From assembly GCF_029867415.1 (NCBI RefSeq), contig NC_081183.1, positions 139,833,951-139,897,950 on the forward strand: a stretch of 64,000 nt of DNA, read 5' to 3'. This DNA is from Vicia villosa (taxonomy: Eukaryota; Streptophyta; Magnoliopsida; Fabales; Fabaceae). The position numbers and the translations under genes were made by a program. Position 1 is the stretch's first letter. Every line of letters begins with the position of its first letter. Below, one piece after another: positions 1-11,480 of the stretch. The notes beneath the pieces were generated by a model. That model was not told the DNA's origin, ran no database searches, and saw only the letters and a program-made list of their open reading frames with translations.

Positions 1-3000
1 ACAATATAGGAAAATATTCACGAAGATAAAAGAAATAAAATCTAGACTAATCATGAAAATTATTCACAAGCAAAGGCATTTTTTATTTATGTTAGAAACT
101 AATTTTGATTTAAAGACTAGAAATTTTTTATTTATTATGGTTTATCAACCAATCAAAATTCAAGGAAACAATTAAAAAATCAATTAAAGAAAATAAAATC
201 CTAAAAAGTCTAATTGGGTGAAAAATGTTTTTGTCAATTTTTATTTAAGAAAAAAATGGATTAATGTGCAAAAGAATTAAAAGAACTCAGTTTTTAATAT
301 TTGTTTTTTATGATAGCAAAGGGGGGTGCAGCAGTAATTTTAAAATGAACTAAAATTAGTTAAAGCAAAAAAACTGGGCTTGAAACAGGGGTGGCAAGAG
401 CAAGGCGTATCAGGACCATGGTCATTAGGCGCGTGGTGCACTAGCATCAGTGGGGTGCAATTCCAGATAGTCACTAAGCCCACTCCAGACGAGGCCCAAT
501 TCTATTTCAATTTCAATCAAGCATTTTATTTATTCTTTATCATATGGTGGTTATATACATGTGACATTATATCAATTGGTCATGACAGAACTTAAGTAGA
601 ATAAGACAAAAAGGATGCCTAAGCCAATCACACGCTAACACTTAATTTCCCAATCATTGGAACAAACAAAAATTAGCAAGGAAAAGGGAAAATGGGCCAA
701 TAATGGAAGGCCACGTCATGAACGGACCCACAACCATGCACATGCAACCAGATGTCGGAGCGGAGCTCCGATCATCTTCTCCGGACACCACCGCCACCGG
801 CGGCCACTTAGAACACCTAGAAATGAACGCATCCGCCACCGTCCGACTCGGATTTTCGTGCTGAGCACGAATCCGGCATTAGATTTTATTAATCCTCACT
901 ATATCATCCAAACCGAGTGCAACTATGAAATCTTATCCTAATGGAACTTCATCAAGATCCTCTCTAATCACGTCCAAAGCTCACAGTCAGACATAGGATT
1001 CATAGATAAGATACAAACATTCACATCACAACAAATCGCATACGAACCGAAAGAGAACTTCAAGAATCACGTAAAACTTTCGTACTCGCAACAACGAATG
1101 CTCGAGATGTTATATTATCTAAGATGCTGCTTAAGGTTTCAGTTACTTACTTGATGAGATCTCGAATGAAAAACTTCGGGAAACGTCCGCACTGTTGCTC
1201 CCTCCTTGATTCTCTCTATGCTCTATGAAGGAAGTTTACTCCTCTGAGAAATGAACTTCGCGCTTGCCTTAGTGAGGAGGTGAGAACCTTGAAAACGGCC
1301 TCAGACAATGAACACGAAACATAAAGAAAATATTGATATGTGAAGAAGCACGATGATGATCGGTGATGATTGAGGCGATGGTGGTGACGAGGCTGAGATG
1401 AAGATGCGATGAAGATAGTTGTGGCGGTTATGGAGGTGGTTGTGATTCGGTTTTGAGCTTTTCTGAAAAACGGTTATGGAGGTTGTTGTGATTTGTTAGG
1501 ATTTTGTGAAGATGAGAGTTTATGGTTGTTGTTAGTTGATGAAGATGATGGTTGTTATGGTGGTGATGAGGTGGTGTGTGGTGGTGGTTAGAGTTTGTTA
1601 TGGTTGTTGGTGGTGGTGGAAGTTAGTTGGAGGAGATGGTTATGGTGGAGAGAGAAAGCAGAGAGTGAAGATGAAGAGAGTGGTGAGAGAGAGAAGAGAA
1701 ACTGAATCTGGAAAATGAGGTTCGTCCTGAGTTTGTGAGGGATGCGGAATTTTATAGTGAGATTATATGGTTCATGGTAAGTTATGGTGTGCTGCATGAG
1801 TATCATAGCATAGCTCTTCATGGGAGAAAATTCGTGCATGGCTGGAATTTGGCTTGTAACCTTGCTCAAACATAACTTTGCTAGGGCGCCACTTCAAGGC
1901 CTTGTATCTCACTGATCACGCTACCAAAATTAATGATTTATGGCTTGTTGGATAGGGGACATAGCAAGGAAGAATTTGGTACTAAGATTATTCAAATTAG
2001 GGACTTGTGGAGGGAGAGCATTGATCCTGAATTCAGCCCACCACGTGTTTGTGAAATTGACGCGCGTGTGCCTTGGAATCTTGCCCAGAGGGATGTATGC
2101 CATTGGCCTTGCTAACCAGTAACTTTGGAAGCTTGCAATATATTCAATATTGGTCCAATTGACTTGATTCTTGTCTCATTGCATAGAGGACATGGAGGAG
2201 AGTTGATGTGTGTCAAGTTTGTAATCAATAGACCCTCGTATCGCTCTGGAATTAGCTCCAAAAATGACACGCCACATGTTTGTAAAAATGCTTGCGTGTG
2301 TCAAGAAACTTGCCCAGCAATGTGACTTGCTTCAAATGAAAAGTCTCAAATTCACATCTTAATAACTCTTCAACCAAGCTTCAAATGAAAAAGTGTCCAA
2401 CTACAAAGTTGTTCTCCTCCATGAGAGGAACAACTTTGATGTTGGGAGTTTCTTCAAAAAATGTCATTTGCCACGTGTAAATCAGGGCTGAAGTGGACTG
2501 CTCATCAAGATTTAAAATGCCAAAATATTTTCTAAGTGTTGAAACTTTCTATTTTTGTCATTTTTCTATTTTTGGCAACTTTTTGTCAAACTCCCGATTT
2601 TATCCATTCTTCGACTTTTCTTGACCGATTTTCCACCAAAAGTCAATATTTGAATAATTCTTCTGATTTTGACCCAAAAGTCGACTGTTCTGATTTTTCT
2701 GACTATTGATGAAATTCCCGATTAAATCTCTTCCACTCAAGTCCAATCGAACAAACATATCCACATAGTCAGTATGAGAGCTTCCCATTCATAGAATCCA
2801 CTCCTGATTAAATGTTGACCAGAAAGTCGACTGGTTGACTTTGGTCAAAGAAACCCTGATTTGGGGGACCAGATGATCTGCAAGCTTGTACCCTTCCATC
2901 AGTGCCCTGAGCTGAGAATGAGAAAGCCCTGATTTCAAAAGATCTTGGACAAGATGATGACACCCCATATTAGGTTTCAAGTCTCTTCTTCTGATCAAGG

Positions 3001-3084
3001 ACCAATGATATGGATGCATGCAATGGTATGACCTAGATGGATGTATGTTTATGAGCTGCAAGCCAGATAAATAAGGGTAGGACA
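1..3084 (-). repeat. Ogre-like LTR (element F), partial
   Basis: No gene is recognisable here. Read on the minus strand, the sequence starts at 3084 with TGTCCTACCC, close to the TGTCATACCCC start of the other Ogre LTRs in the window. It then shows the same style of text: GACTTTGGTCAA and AGTCGACT phrases, a TATA box about 1.3 kb in, a pyrimidine-rich stretch just after it, and an AT-rich tail (1-370). Elements A and B have the same order of landmarks. The element ends abruptly at 3084 against CACTA-like sequence, so it probably inserted there. The other end and any internal region lie outside the window. Assignment is by resemblance only; it could be a related Tat-lineage LTR. Confidence 0.42.
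1750..1757 (-). promoter_or_regulatory. putative TATA box of LTR F
   Basis: The minus strand reads CTATAAAA about 1.33 kb from the LTR start at 3084. It is followed downstream on the minus strand by a pyrimidine-rich leader rich in CTCTTC and CTCTCT. Elements A and B have their TATA boxes about 1.44 kb from their LTR starts, which supports this as the retroelement core promoter. Confidence 0.4.
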
Positions 3085-3085
3085 T

Positions 3086-3214
3086 ATTTGGGGTATGATA
3101 GAGGCACAAATGCGACAATTTATGCAATCCTTTGGTGGAAACCAAAATATGGGGGGTTCTGCGCCGACTGTTCAGGAAAATCTAAATGAGGATGAGTTTC
3201 CCGACCCGGATTGA
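3086..3214 (+). pseudogene. C-terminal tail of a transposase-like ORF
   Basis: The frame is open from 3086 to a TGA at 3212-3214 and encodes about 42 residues, including MIEAQMRQFMQSFGG and an acidic end (NEDEFPDPD). A Met/Gln-rich helix followed by an acidic tail resembles the C-termini of plant Ptta/En/Spm-type CACTA proteins. It sits upstream of the CACTA subterminal repeats, where such an ORF should end. The 5' part is cut off at the junction with the Ogre-like LTR at 3084/3085. The fragment is too short for a firm family call. Confidence 0.33.
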
Positions 3215-3610
3215 TTGTTGATTTAGTTTAGTTTTTATTTTGTTGTTATAACTTTTGATTTTGAATTTGTGTAAACTATTAATTAAATTATAATTACATT
3301 ATTTAGTAATATTAGATTTATAATTTTAGTTTCTTAATTTTAATATTAGATTTATATTTAGTTTATTGAATTAATTTATAAATTTTATTAATTAATTTTA
3401 ATATATTTAGTTTATTAATTTGATTATATATATATATATATATAATATTTGGTTTTTGAAAAAAAAAATATTAGTGACGTGATTTCCATGTCACTAAGTA
3501 GTGACAAGTAAATCACGTCGCAACTTCACAAATATAAATGCGCTTTTACAACTCTCTAGGCAAATTTAGCGACGTGATTTGCATGCCACTAGGTAGTGAC
3601 ATGGAAATCA

Positions 3611-4737
3611 TGAAGGATAGAAAACACTTAGAAAGGGGGGGTTTAAATAAGTGTAGCTTTAAAACTTGTAATTAAGATAAAAACTATTTGCACAATGATT
3701 TTTATCCTGGTTCGTTGTTAACTAAACTACTCCAGTCCACCCCCTTGGAGTGATTTACCTCACCTGAGGATTTAATCCACTAATCACACTTGATTACAAT
3801 GGTTTTCCACTTAGACAACTGCTAAGTCTTCTAGAGTATCCTGATCAGAACCTGATCACTCTAGGAACAAACTGCTTAGACAACTTCTAAGACTTGCTAG
3901 AGTATACTGATCAACAACCTGATCACTCTAGTTCTTACAACTTAATGTAAACAAATTCTTTTAAGAGTTACAATGCTTCTTATAAAGCTATTATCACAAC
4001 TGTGATTTTCTCTTAAGTTTAAGCTTAAATCTCACTAAGATATTACAACAGCAATGTAGTGAGCTTGATGATGAAGTTTGAGAGCTTTTGAATTTGACAG
4101 CGTTTCTGTATAATGCGCAAGTGTTGTATTGAGCTTCTCATCAAAACTTCATATTTATAGGCACTTGAGAAGATGACCGTTGGGAGCATTTAATGCTTTG
4201 CGTAATCCGTACGCATCTAATGTTTCACTCTTTTGTCAACTACCTCGAGCCTTGTTTTCGTTGTGTCTACTGGCATTGCCTTAATAGCTTATAACGTTCC
4301 TTTTGTCAGTCAGCGTAGCCTGCCACCTTGTACTTGCTTCTGATATGATGTTTGTGTAAATAACGTTTGAATATCATCAGAGTCAAACAGCTTGGTGCAG
4401 AGCATCTTCTTGTCTTCTGACCTTGAAGTGCTTCTGAACGTGATACCATGAGAACTTCAGTGCTTCTGCTTCTGGTCTCTAGTTCTTCTGATGCTTCCAT
4501 AGACCCATGTTCTGATTCTGCTTGACCATCTTCTGATGTCTTGCCAGACCATGTTCTGATGTTGCATGCTGAACCTTCTGAGTCAGTGCTTCTTGCGCTG
4601 ATTTTGTGCATACTCTTTATATAATTCCTGAAACGGAAATTGCATAGTATTAGAGTACCACATTATCTCATACAAAATTCATATGCTTGTTATCATCAAA
4701 ACTAAGAATATTGATCAGAACAAATCTTGTTCTAACA
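3611..4737 (-). mobile_element. solo LTR of a SIRE/Maximus-type copia element
   Basis: On the minus strand the element runs TGTTAGAACAAG to CTATCCTTCA, 1127 bp, with TG...CA ends. It is flanked by perfect 5-bp target-site duplications AATCA (3606-3610 and 4738-4742). Only one LTR and no internal region are present, so this is a solo LTR left by LTR-LTR recombination. The text (phrases such as TTTTGATGATAACA and TCTGATCAATATTC) is the kind I know from legume SIRE/Maximus LTRs. A minus-strand TATA box (CTATAAATATG, about 4151-4161) lies inside. It also has an internal imperfect duplication around the repeated phrase GATCACTCTAG. Confidence 0.72.
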
Positions 4738-5034
4738 AATCACGTCACTAATAAAGATGCTTTTACTGACTCATTACTATTGTGTCTGCTCTGAATGAAA
4801 AGCATTAAACTCTGGTCCAAATGTTGCGACGTGATTTTCACTTCACTAATTAGTGAAGTGAAAATCACGTCACTAAAAGTTGCCACCTTGCCTCGTGCGA
4901 CGTAAATGACCACGTCGCAAATAATGATTTGTGAAGTGTTTTTTCGGTTTGTGGCGTGATAATCACGTCACTAAAGAGCTCTTTTTTTGTAGTGTTAAAA
5001 GCAAATTATATTAATTTATTTTCGTATTCTTAAA

Positions 5035-5252
5035 GTTAAATATATTCCTGATCTCTATGAATATCTCAATTTTAACTTTTAATTACTATAAAAATGTCAT
5101 ATTTTAATCTTTATAAAATTATTTTTGTATGACATTTTAGTCATTCTACAAGACCTAAAACTAAGTGCATAAATAATTTTATAAGAACTATTTTTTTTAT
5201 AAGGACTAAAAATAAAATTTGATAATTTTACAGGAACAAAAATATATTTAAC
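5035..5252. mobile_element. MITE-like element
   Basis: About 218 bp of AT-rich sequence is bounded by inverted ends GTTAAATATATT (5035-5046) and AATATATTTAAC (5241-5252). The pairing continues imperfectly inward (CCTGATCTCTATGAA against TTTTACAGGAAC). This looks like the abundant legume MITEs whose ends read as disrupted 'TTAAATATGTTTTTGGTCCC'-type sequence. No clear target-site duplication was found. It has no coding capacity and sits 180 bp upstream of the HSP70 promoter. Confidence 0.45.
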
Positions 5253-5435
5253 CTATCTTTTAATACCTTTTTAAAACATTTATTTCAAAAAAATCTTCAT
5301 CTAAATTATTATTTTTATTTTTATTAATAAATGAGATTTTTATTTATTTTCTCCTATATTTTGGGCAAGATGGAATAGATATTTTGCACCGCACCGCATA
5401 TTTACTGGAATTCCAAACACATGCTAAACAAAAAC

Positions 5436-5443
5436 TATATATA
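5436..5443 (+). promoter_or_regulatory. putative TATA box of the HSP70-like gene
   Basis: TATATATA lies 88 bp upstream of the HSP70 start codon at 5531, at a plausible distance for a short plant 5' leader (AGAAACCCTAAAAC and CCACACAACAAG follow). A nearby GGAATTCC (5408-5415) is only a weak match to a heat-shock element, so heat control cannot be claimed. Confidence 0.45.
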
Positions 5444-5530
5444 GTTTAAGGATTTTGCTTTCTTAGAAACCCTAAAACTTTTTTTCTCCACACAACAAGA
5501 AACCCTACTACTACTATATTGATCTCTATA

Positions 5531-7534
5531 ATGAAGGGAAAACATGAAAGAAATTGTGCTGTGGGAATAGACCTTGGAACAACGTATTCATGTGTTGCAG
5601 TATGGCAAGAACAACACTGTCGAGTTGAGATCATTCACAACGATCAAGGCAATAGAACTACTCCTTCTTTTGTTGCTTTCACAGAAAATCAAAGACTGAT
5701 CGGTGATGCTGCTAAGAATCAAGCTGCTACCAACCCTCAAAACACCGTCTTTGGTAATTTCTACTCTTTTTGTCTTTTAAAACCTTGAAAACCTAATTAC
5801 GAATTGTTTATAACAAGTTTATAAATCTATTTAGAATTTTAATATTAGTTTAGGAACCAATCGAACAATTAAACCTTATTCATATCTTTATATTTCCAGA
5901 TGCTAAGAGGTTAATTGGTAGAAAGTTTAGTGACCCTATTGTTCAAGATGATATTCTTTTATGGCCATTCAAAGTAGTTGCTGGTGACAATGACAAACCC
6001 ATGATTATGGTTAAGTACAAGGATCAAGAAAAGAAACTATATGCCGAAGAAGTATCATCTATGGTACTCACCAAGATGCGAGAAATTGCTGAGACATATT
6101 TAAAATCAAATGTTAAGAATGCTGTTGTTACTGTGCCAACTTATTTTAATGATGCTCAGCGAAAAGCCACTATAGATGCTGGTGTTATTGCTGGCCTTAA
6201 TGTTATGAGGGTAATGAATGAACCTACTGCGGCAGCTGTTGCGTATGGTCTAGACAAGAGGACCGATTATGATGGAGAACGGAATTTTTGTCTTTGATCT
6301 TGGTGGTGGTACTTTTGATGTGTCTCTACTAACTATCAAGGGTGATGTGTTCAAAGTAAAGGCAACTGCTGGAAACACTCACCTTGGAGGAGAAGACTTT
6401 GATAACAGGATGGTGAACTACTTTGTACAAGAGTTCAAGAAAAAGAACAAAGTGGATATTAGTGGAAATCCAAGAGCCTTGAGGAGGTTGAGAACAGCTT
6501 GTGAAAGGGCAAAAAGATCACTTTATTTCCTTGTTACCGCCACTATTGAAGTAGATTATTTATTTCAAGGCATTGACTTTTTGTCATCCATCAATAGGGC
6601 CAAGTTTGGGGAAATGAATATGGACCTTTTCAATGAGTGTATGAAGACCGTTGAAAGTTGTCTTACTGACGCTAAGATGGATAAAGGAAGGGTAGATGAT
6701 GTTGTTCTAGTTGGTGGATCTTCTAGAATTCCTAAAGTACAAGAGCTATTACAAGACTTTTTTAAAGGAAAAGAGTTGTGCATGAACATTAATCCTGATG
6801 AGGCTGTAGCTTATGGGGCAGCTGTTCAGGCTGCATTGTTGAGTGAAGATGTTAAGAATGTTCCAAATTTGGTGCTGCAGGACGTTACACTATTGTCTCT
6901 TGGCAGGTCAGTAGTAGGAGATATCATGAGTGTGGTGATTCCTAGGAACACTTGCTTTCCTGTCAAGAATACACTACAGTATTCTACGGTTGAAGATAAC
7001 CAATCTTATTCCTTGATTAAGGTTTATGAGGGTGAGAGAACAAGAGTTGGTGAAAACAATTTGCTTGGTTCTTTTACTCTTTCTGGTCATACCCCTGCTC
7101 CTCGTGGCCACCCTTATGATGTTTGTTTTTCTATAGATGAAAATGGTGTTTTGACAGTTTCGGCTAAGGAATGCTCCACTGGTAAAATGAATGAGATTTC
7201 AATAACCAATCACAAAGAGAGGATATCAGTCGAAGAAATTAGAAAATTGATTAAAGAGGCTGAGATTTACCATATTGAAGACATGAAATTCCTAAGAAAG
7301 GCCAAAGCACTGAATTTATTGGATGACTACATATACAAAATGACAAATACTTTAAAGAAAAATGATACTGATTCGAAGCTTTACTCACAAGAAGTCAAAA
7401 TGATTGAAGATGTAATTGCAGTGGCTAAAAACCTCGTCGACGAGAATAACAAGCAGGTTGAAATAGAAGTTCTGGAAGATCACCTAGATGGGCTTGAGAG
7501 TAGAATGAAACACATTATAGCTAAGACTATTTAG
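5531..7534 (+). pseudogene. cytosolic HSP70-like chaperone gene, one intron, frameshifted
   Basis: HSP70 is an ATP-dependent protein-folding chaperone. Exon 1 is 5531-5753 and starts at ATG 5531. An intron of 146 nt (GT at 5754, AG at 5898-5899) splits the Asp codon after NPQNTVF, the conserved intron site of plant cytosolic HSC70 genes. Exon 2 is 5900-7534. HSP70 signatures are all present: IDLGTTYS (residues 13-20), [12 protein letters not shown] (6296-6331) and [15 protein letters not shown] (about 6707-6751). Near 6280-6290 the frame shifts after DGERN, best explained by loss of two bases; the upstream frame stops at 6297. Allowing for that, the length is about 619 residues against about 650 for the family. 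The C-terminus ends AKTI without the EEVD co-chaperone tail. The protein is clearly diverged. It may be a pseudogene, a lineage-specific paralogue, or a base-call error at the T run. Confidence 0.8.
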
Positions 7535-7999
7535 TTTTTATTAAAGTTTAGAGTCGACATGTTACTTAAATTGTTATTGTCATTTTGCTATATTTCTTTA
7601 CCATGCAACAACTGACTGAAATTGTGATGTAGGACTCTTTGATTCATTAAGTTTACAAGTCTCTTTGCTCATCTCTTCTACTTTGGAACAGGAATTGGAG
7701 CAAATGAGCAATTTCATTTGATTGGTAAACTCATAAATTTACTCAATATAGAGGAAGTGGTATAGGTGGAATTGGTCGATGATGAGGAATGAGTATCTGT
7801 AACAACATTTTCATGGATATTTCAACATTTTGCCTTTATAATTGATATACTTATTTCCCCTGTTTGGATTGACTTTGTTCATTACGTTTTTCATAATCTA
7901 ATTTGATCATATAGTTTTTCATTGTTTTATTTGATTATATAGTTTTTCATAATTTAATTTCATCATAACAGCGACTTAGACGAGTTGGGTGTCTATTTT
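7535..7999. other. 3' flank of the HSP70-like gene
   Basis: This AT-rich sequence presumably holds the 3' UTR and terminator of the HSP70-like gene. I see no further gene. A short phrase around ATATAGTTTTTCAT is repeated at about 7910-7950. The last nine bases (GTCTATTTT) are the target-site duplication of the next element. Confidence 0.5.
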
Positions 8000-8876
8000 C
8001 GGGGTGTTCAAAACCAAACCAACCCAATAGAAAACCGCAAATTAAACCAAACAAAACTAAAACCGCAAAAAACCGCATTTGATTCGGATTTGTTTCAGTC
8101 ATTTTTTAACAAAACTGCATGGTTCGGTTCGGTTTGCGGTTTATATTTTGCAAATCAAACCAAACCGAATCAAACTGCATTATGTTACAACCTAAATTTT
8201 ACTTAACTCACATTCAAACCAAACCTAAACCTATTATATATTTTCCTTATGATTACGAACAACTTTCTCATCCTTACGCTTATGGTTTCATTTTCAGTCT
8301 TCTTAAATCTCTCCTAGAATTATCGCACCATCTTCTCTACATACATCTTACCTCTTCTTCTCTAATCTTTACTATCTTATATTCTTTCTTTTTCACCTTC
8401 TCATTTTTATGCAAATGTTTCCTCTTTCAATTTCGTTTTTATCGCACATCTTCTTCTATAATCTCTCCTCTCTTATGTTATTTCTTTTCATCTTCACTAA
8501 TCTCTCATCTCTTCTATTTTTTTTTCATTATAATATTTTTGATATTGTTTTATGTTATTATTTCACTTTTGTCTAATCTAATTTATACATATTAAATGGG
8601 AAGTTGTTGTCCAAATATGATGAGTTTTGTTGTTATTTGGTAGTGTATGAATAACTAAATATAAAGTTATGCTATCATTTATACGTGTATGTATGACTCA
8701 ATAAAATATTTGTAAAAAATAGAACCAACTGAACTGAACCAAACCGCATTAATTTGGTTTGATTCAATTTTTTTCTAAAAGCCAACCGAACCAAACCAAA
8801 CCGCAAGTCTTTTTCTCTTGTGGTTCGGATGACTATTAGCATCAAAACCGCTCAAAACGCACCGCGAACACCCCTA
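8000..8876. mobile_element. non-autonomous hAT-like element
   Basis: About 877 bp is bounded by inverted termini: GGGGTGTTC at 8001-8009 and GAACACCCC at 8866-8874. It is flanked by direct repeats GTCTATTTT at 7991-7999 and 8877-8885 (8-9 bp; hAT transposons make 8-bp duplications). Both arms are dense in CCGAACCAAACCGC-type phrases in opposite orientations, giving an imperfect fold-back. The centre (8210-8600) is pyrimidine-rich. The single long frame through the centre is low-complexity and shows no transposase motif, so I treat the element as non-coding and mobilised in trans. Confidence 0.62.
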
Positions 8877-9045
8877 GTCTATTTTGCTTTGACTCACATA
8901 TGTAATTCCCAACAGAGATATCGTGCCACTATGTATTTTTGGTAACACTCGCATGGGGTCCAACTCTGCGGCCATGTACATAAGTGAACCACCCAACGTC
9001 ATACAACAGTAATCCACCCATATCCTATAGGCGTGAGAGTCAAAC
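8877..9045. other. unassigned spacer
   Basis: This lies between the hAT-like element and the chromovirus LTR. It is unique-looking sequence with no coding signal I can support. Confidence 0.4.
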
Positions 9046-10912
9046 TGTAACACCCCCGATTCTATACTACTCAAATAAGGCATACATTCACATAATCAGA
9101 GTAAACAAACATGCATCCCATGAGGGCGTTACACACACTTTAAAACAAAAATAACAATCTAACATGCAATGGTCACAATCAAGTAAAACGGAATTGGGAA
9201 TTTAACACAAAACATGCATAACCACATCAGAATAATTATCTCATCTAGAAAATGGTAAACTTGGATGATTCTCATACATCATCCATCATATCATAATATC
9301 TTGGCTTAAGGCAAAACATCAAAATATCACATATCCAATTAGGAAATTACATATGAGTAAAACAATATCTCATAGTATCCAAACATAGGTATTAAAAATA
9401 AACTCAATTCCCATGTGTTACATATGACCAGAGCACAATATGACTACTTAGTCAAAACACGTTAAGGAGGTCTAAAACTCCAAGCTAAGCCTCCTCCGAA
9501 GCATCACTACTCTTCGGAACCTGCGCGATGTCGCAATGAACATCATTCAAACAGACGGGTGAGAATTCAAATCATTATAAATAAACATAATAATGAGAAA
9601 TATAAAACACCACAAGAATACATTCAAGGAATTCATCACTTTTCACAAAACATGCATCATATATAATATATCAAGATTCACATGTTTATCTCATACGACA
9701 TAGTTCCACAATTCAAGTAATTATATTCAGTTACCACAATCCTCATTTGTATACCATTATGAAACACAATTCAAGTATACAATACCAATCACAACATCCA
9801 CATATATTCCTATCCACCAAAATCATTCCACATAATCATATCACATAATCACACAACAACAACAATTCACACCGACACGTGCGACTCAAGTGTGACTCTA
9901 TGCGATATACATGTGGATCCCTCCGTTATCATTTCCGACAAGCCGATTGTCCATCTCTTAGACTAGATAACCACCTCTAAAGCTCCATTTGGCGTTAAGC
10001 TTTCAAACCCCATTCAGCGTTAGGTTTGGGACAAGCAAATAATCTTCACAGGATTACCCAACATTGCCTCTTTCAAGACTCATGCTAGTGTAAGTGTGCA
10101 ACAAAACAAGACTCGTGCATTCAAGACGATCTCAACCTTTTAAACTACATAAGCACAACACATTTCAACATTGCAGAACATACACAACATGATTTCAATC
10201 TCAATAATACATCAATTAGCATACACTCAACCAATCACATGTATTCAAGTATAGCATAACATGTATTACATCATCATCCATCAATTCACACCATAATACA
10301 TACATATCTCAAGTATTATAAACATGTGTAAATTTGATCTGAAACCTATCCAAACATAATTGAATAAATTATGAAAATACATGGAAATCCATCTTAAATC
10401 ATAAGCATACAGGATCCCAAAAAAAAGAATCAAAAATCACAAATTTTAAGTACAGGCTTCGCTATACGCCCACTAGCCGCGCTACGCGCGCTAAGTCAGA
10501 AAGTTCGGCACTAAACGCCCTCAGACCCGCGCGACGCGCGCTCTGTGTTTTCTGCAGAAATTCTTCTGCGATGACACCAAACCCTTTTCTCCCATTTTCC
10601 ATCCAAAATTAGTTCCAGTTCATATTTTATCACGAATTTCATGCTTATATCACATATACAACATATTAGAATCAATGATAAACATCAAAATATCACTAAC
10701 AATTCAATTTCATGGATTCTATCATAATCTCTAAAGTTAGGGTTTCGCAAAATCAACATACATTCATCAAATCATATGTTATCTTCATACCCATTCATAG
10801 AATTATACATAGAATCATCGTAACAAGTTAGATTTCACACAATTCATGGATTAATATACCAATTCCACAACAAAACTCATGAAATAGTAATCTCCCAACC
10901 TAAAATCATGCA
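9046..10912 (-). repeat. 3' LTR of the Tekay/Del-type chromovirus
   Basis: On the plus strand the block starts TGTAACACCCCC at 9046. On the element's own strand this is the typical ...GGGTGTTACA end of Tekay-type LTRs. The other end is placed at CA 10911-10912, just before the polypurine-like sequence (minus-strand AATCTTTTAAATGGGG, about 10921-10936). The LTR is about 1.87 kb. It holds a GC-rich patch near 10460-10545 with CGCGCTACGCGCGC and GCGCGACGCGCGC palindromes, unlike the AT-rich surroundings. A diverged partner is at 15600-16408. The inner boundary is approximate. Confidence 0.6.
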
Positions 10913-10976
10913 TTTTCTAACCCCATTTAAAAGATTTTCGTCCTTGAAAATTTACCTCAGGCAAACAAATCGGGAT

Positions 10977-11480
10977 AAGAATCTTTCATCTTGCTTTCAA
11001 GCTCCCACGTCACATTTCCTCCTGCCGGTCCACCCTAAACAACCTTTACTAAAGCGATTCTTTACCTCGGAGTTGTTTCACCTCTCTATCTTCTATCCGC
11101 ATAGGTAATGTCTCCACGGTCAAATTATATTTAACCTCAACATCATCTAATTGGACAACATGCGAAGGATCTGCAATATATCTCCTTAACTGAGACACGT
11201 GAAACATGTCATGAAGGTTATATAGTGACGGCGGTAACGCAATCCGGTATGCCACCTCACCTACCCTCTCGGTAATCTGATACGGACCAATAAAATGCGG
11301 CGTCAACTTACGCGATTTCAAAGCTCTATCAACACCCGTTACTGGAGTAACTCTAAAAAATACATGATCATCCTTCTCGAACTCAAGTGCTTTCCTCCTC
11401 CTATCATGGTAACTTTTTTGCCGACTCTGAGATGCCTTCATCTTCTCTCTGATCAACTTAATCTTATCTTATCGGTAGTC
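10977..11480 (-). pseudogene. integrase C-terminus and chromodomain remnant of the chromovirus
   Basis: The minus-strand frame at 11456-11049 contains the conserved chromovirus integrase tail: a GPYQITERVGEVAYRIALP-type GPY/F block, then HDMFHVSQLRRY, then the DPSHVVQLDDVEV linker. A frame change and a stop separate it from the last piece (11048-10977), which reads GNVTWELESKMKDSYPDLF. That is the end of the group II chromodomain seen in Tekay/Del elements. In living elements the chromodomain is thought to steer integration into heterochromatin. Here it is broken and cannot be made as one protein. Confidence 0.68.

Larger units (their letters stand above)
3085..4994 (+). mobile_element. CACTA (En/Spm-like) transposon, 3' part
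   Basis: The right end reads CTTTTTTTGTAGTG at 4981-4994, the reverse complement of the CACTACAAAAAAAG terminus of plant CACTA elements. The 500 bp inside it carry many direct and inverted copies of a subterminal motif of the form GACGTGATTT / AATCACGTCACTA (3474-3610 and 4743-4975), as expected for transposase binding sites in this superfamily. The left terminus is missing because LTR F abuts at 3084. A solo LTR (3611-4737) splits the subterminal region; removing it restores one continuous repeat (GGAAATCACGTCACTA). A short coding tail lies at 3086-3214. The stretch 3215-3465 is AT-rich and holds nothing else I can see. Confidence 0.6.

Noticed and set aside
1536..1869. Small proteins encoded around the GGT/GAT-rich stretch
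   Set aside because: Repetitive composition and position just after an LTR TATA box explain the open frames.
2600..3145. Two minus-strand open frames of 62 and 118 residues
   Set aside because: They lie within the Ogre-like LTR and show no domain.
5405..5420. Heat-shock element in the HSP70 promoter
   Set aside because: Only GGAATTCC is present; the required spaced nGAAnnTTCn arrays are not.
8119..8595. A 158-residue membrane-like protein
   Set aside because: The frame is low-complexity pyrimidine-rich sequence in the centre of the hAT-like element, with no homology I recognise.
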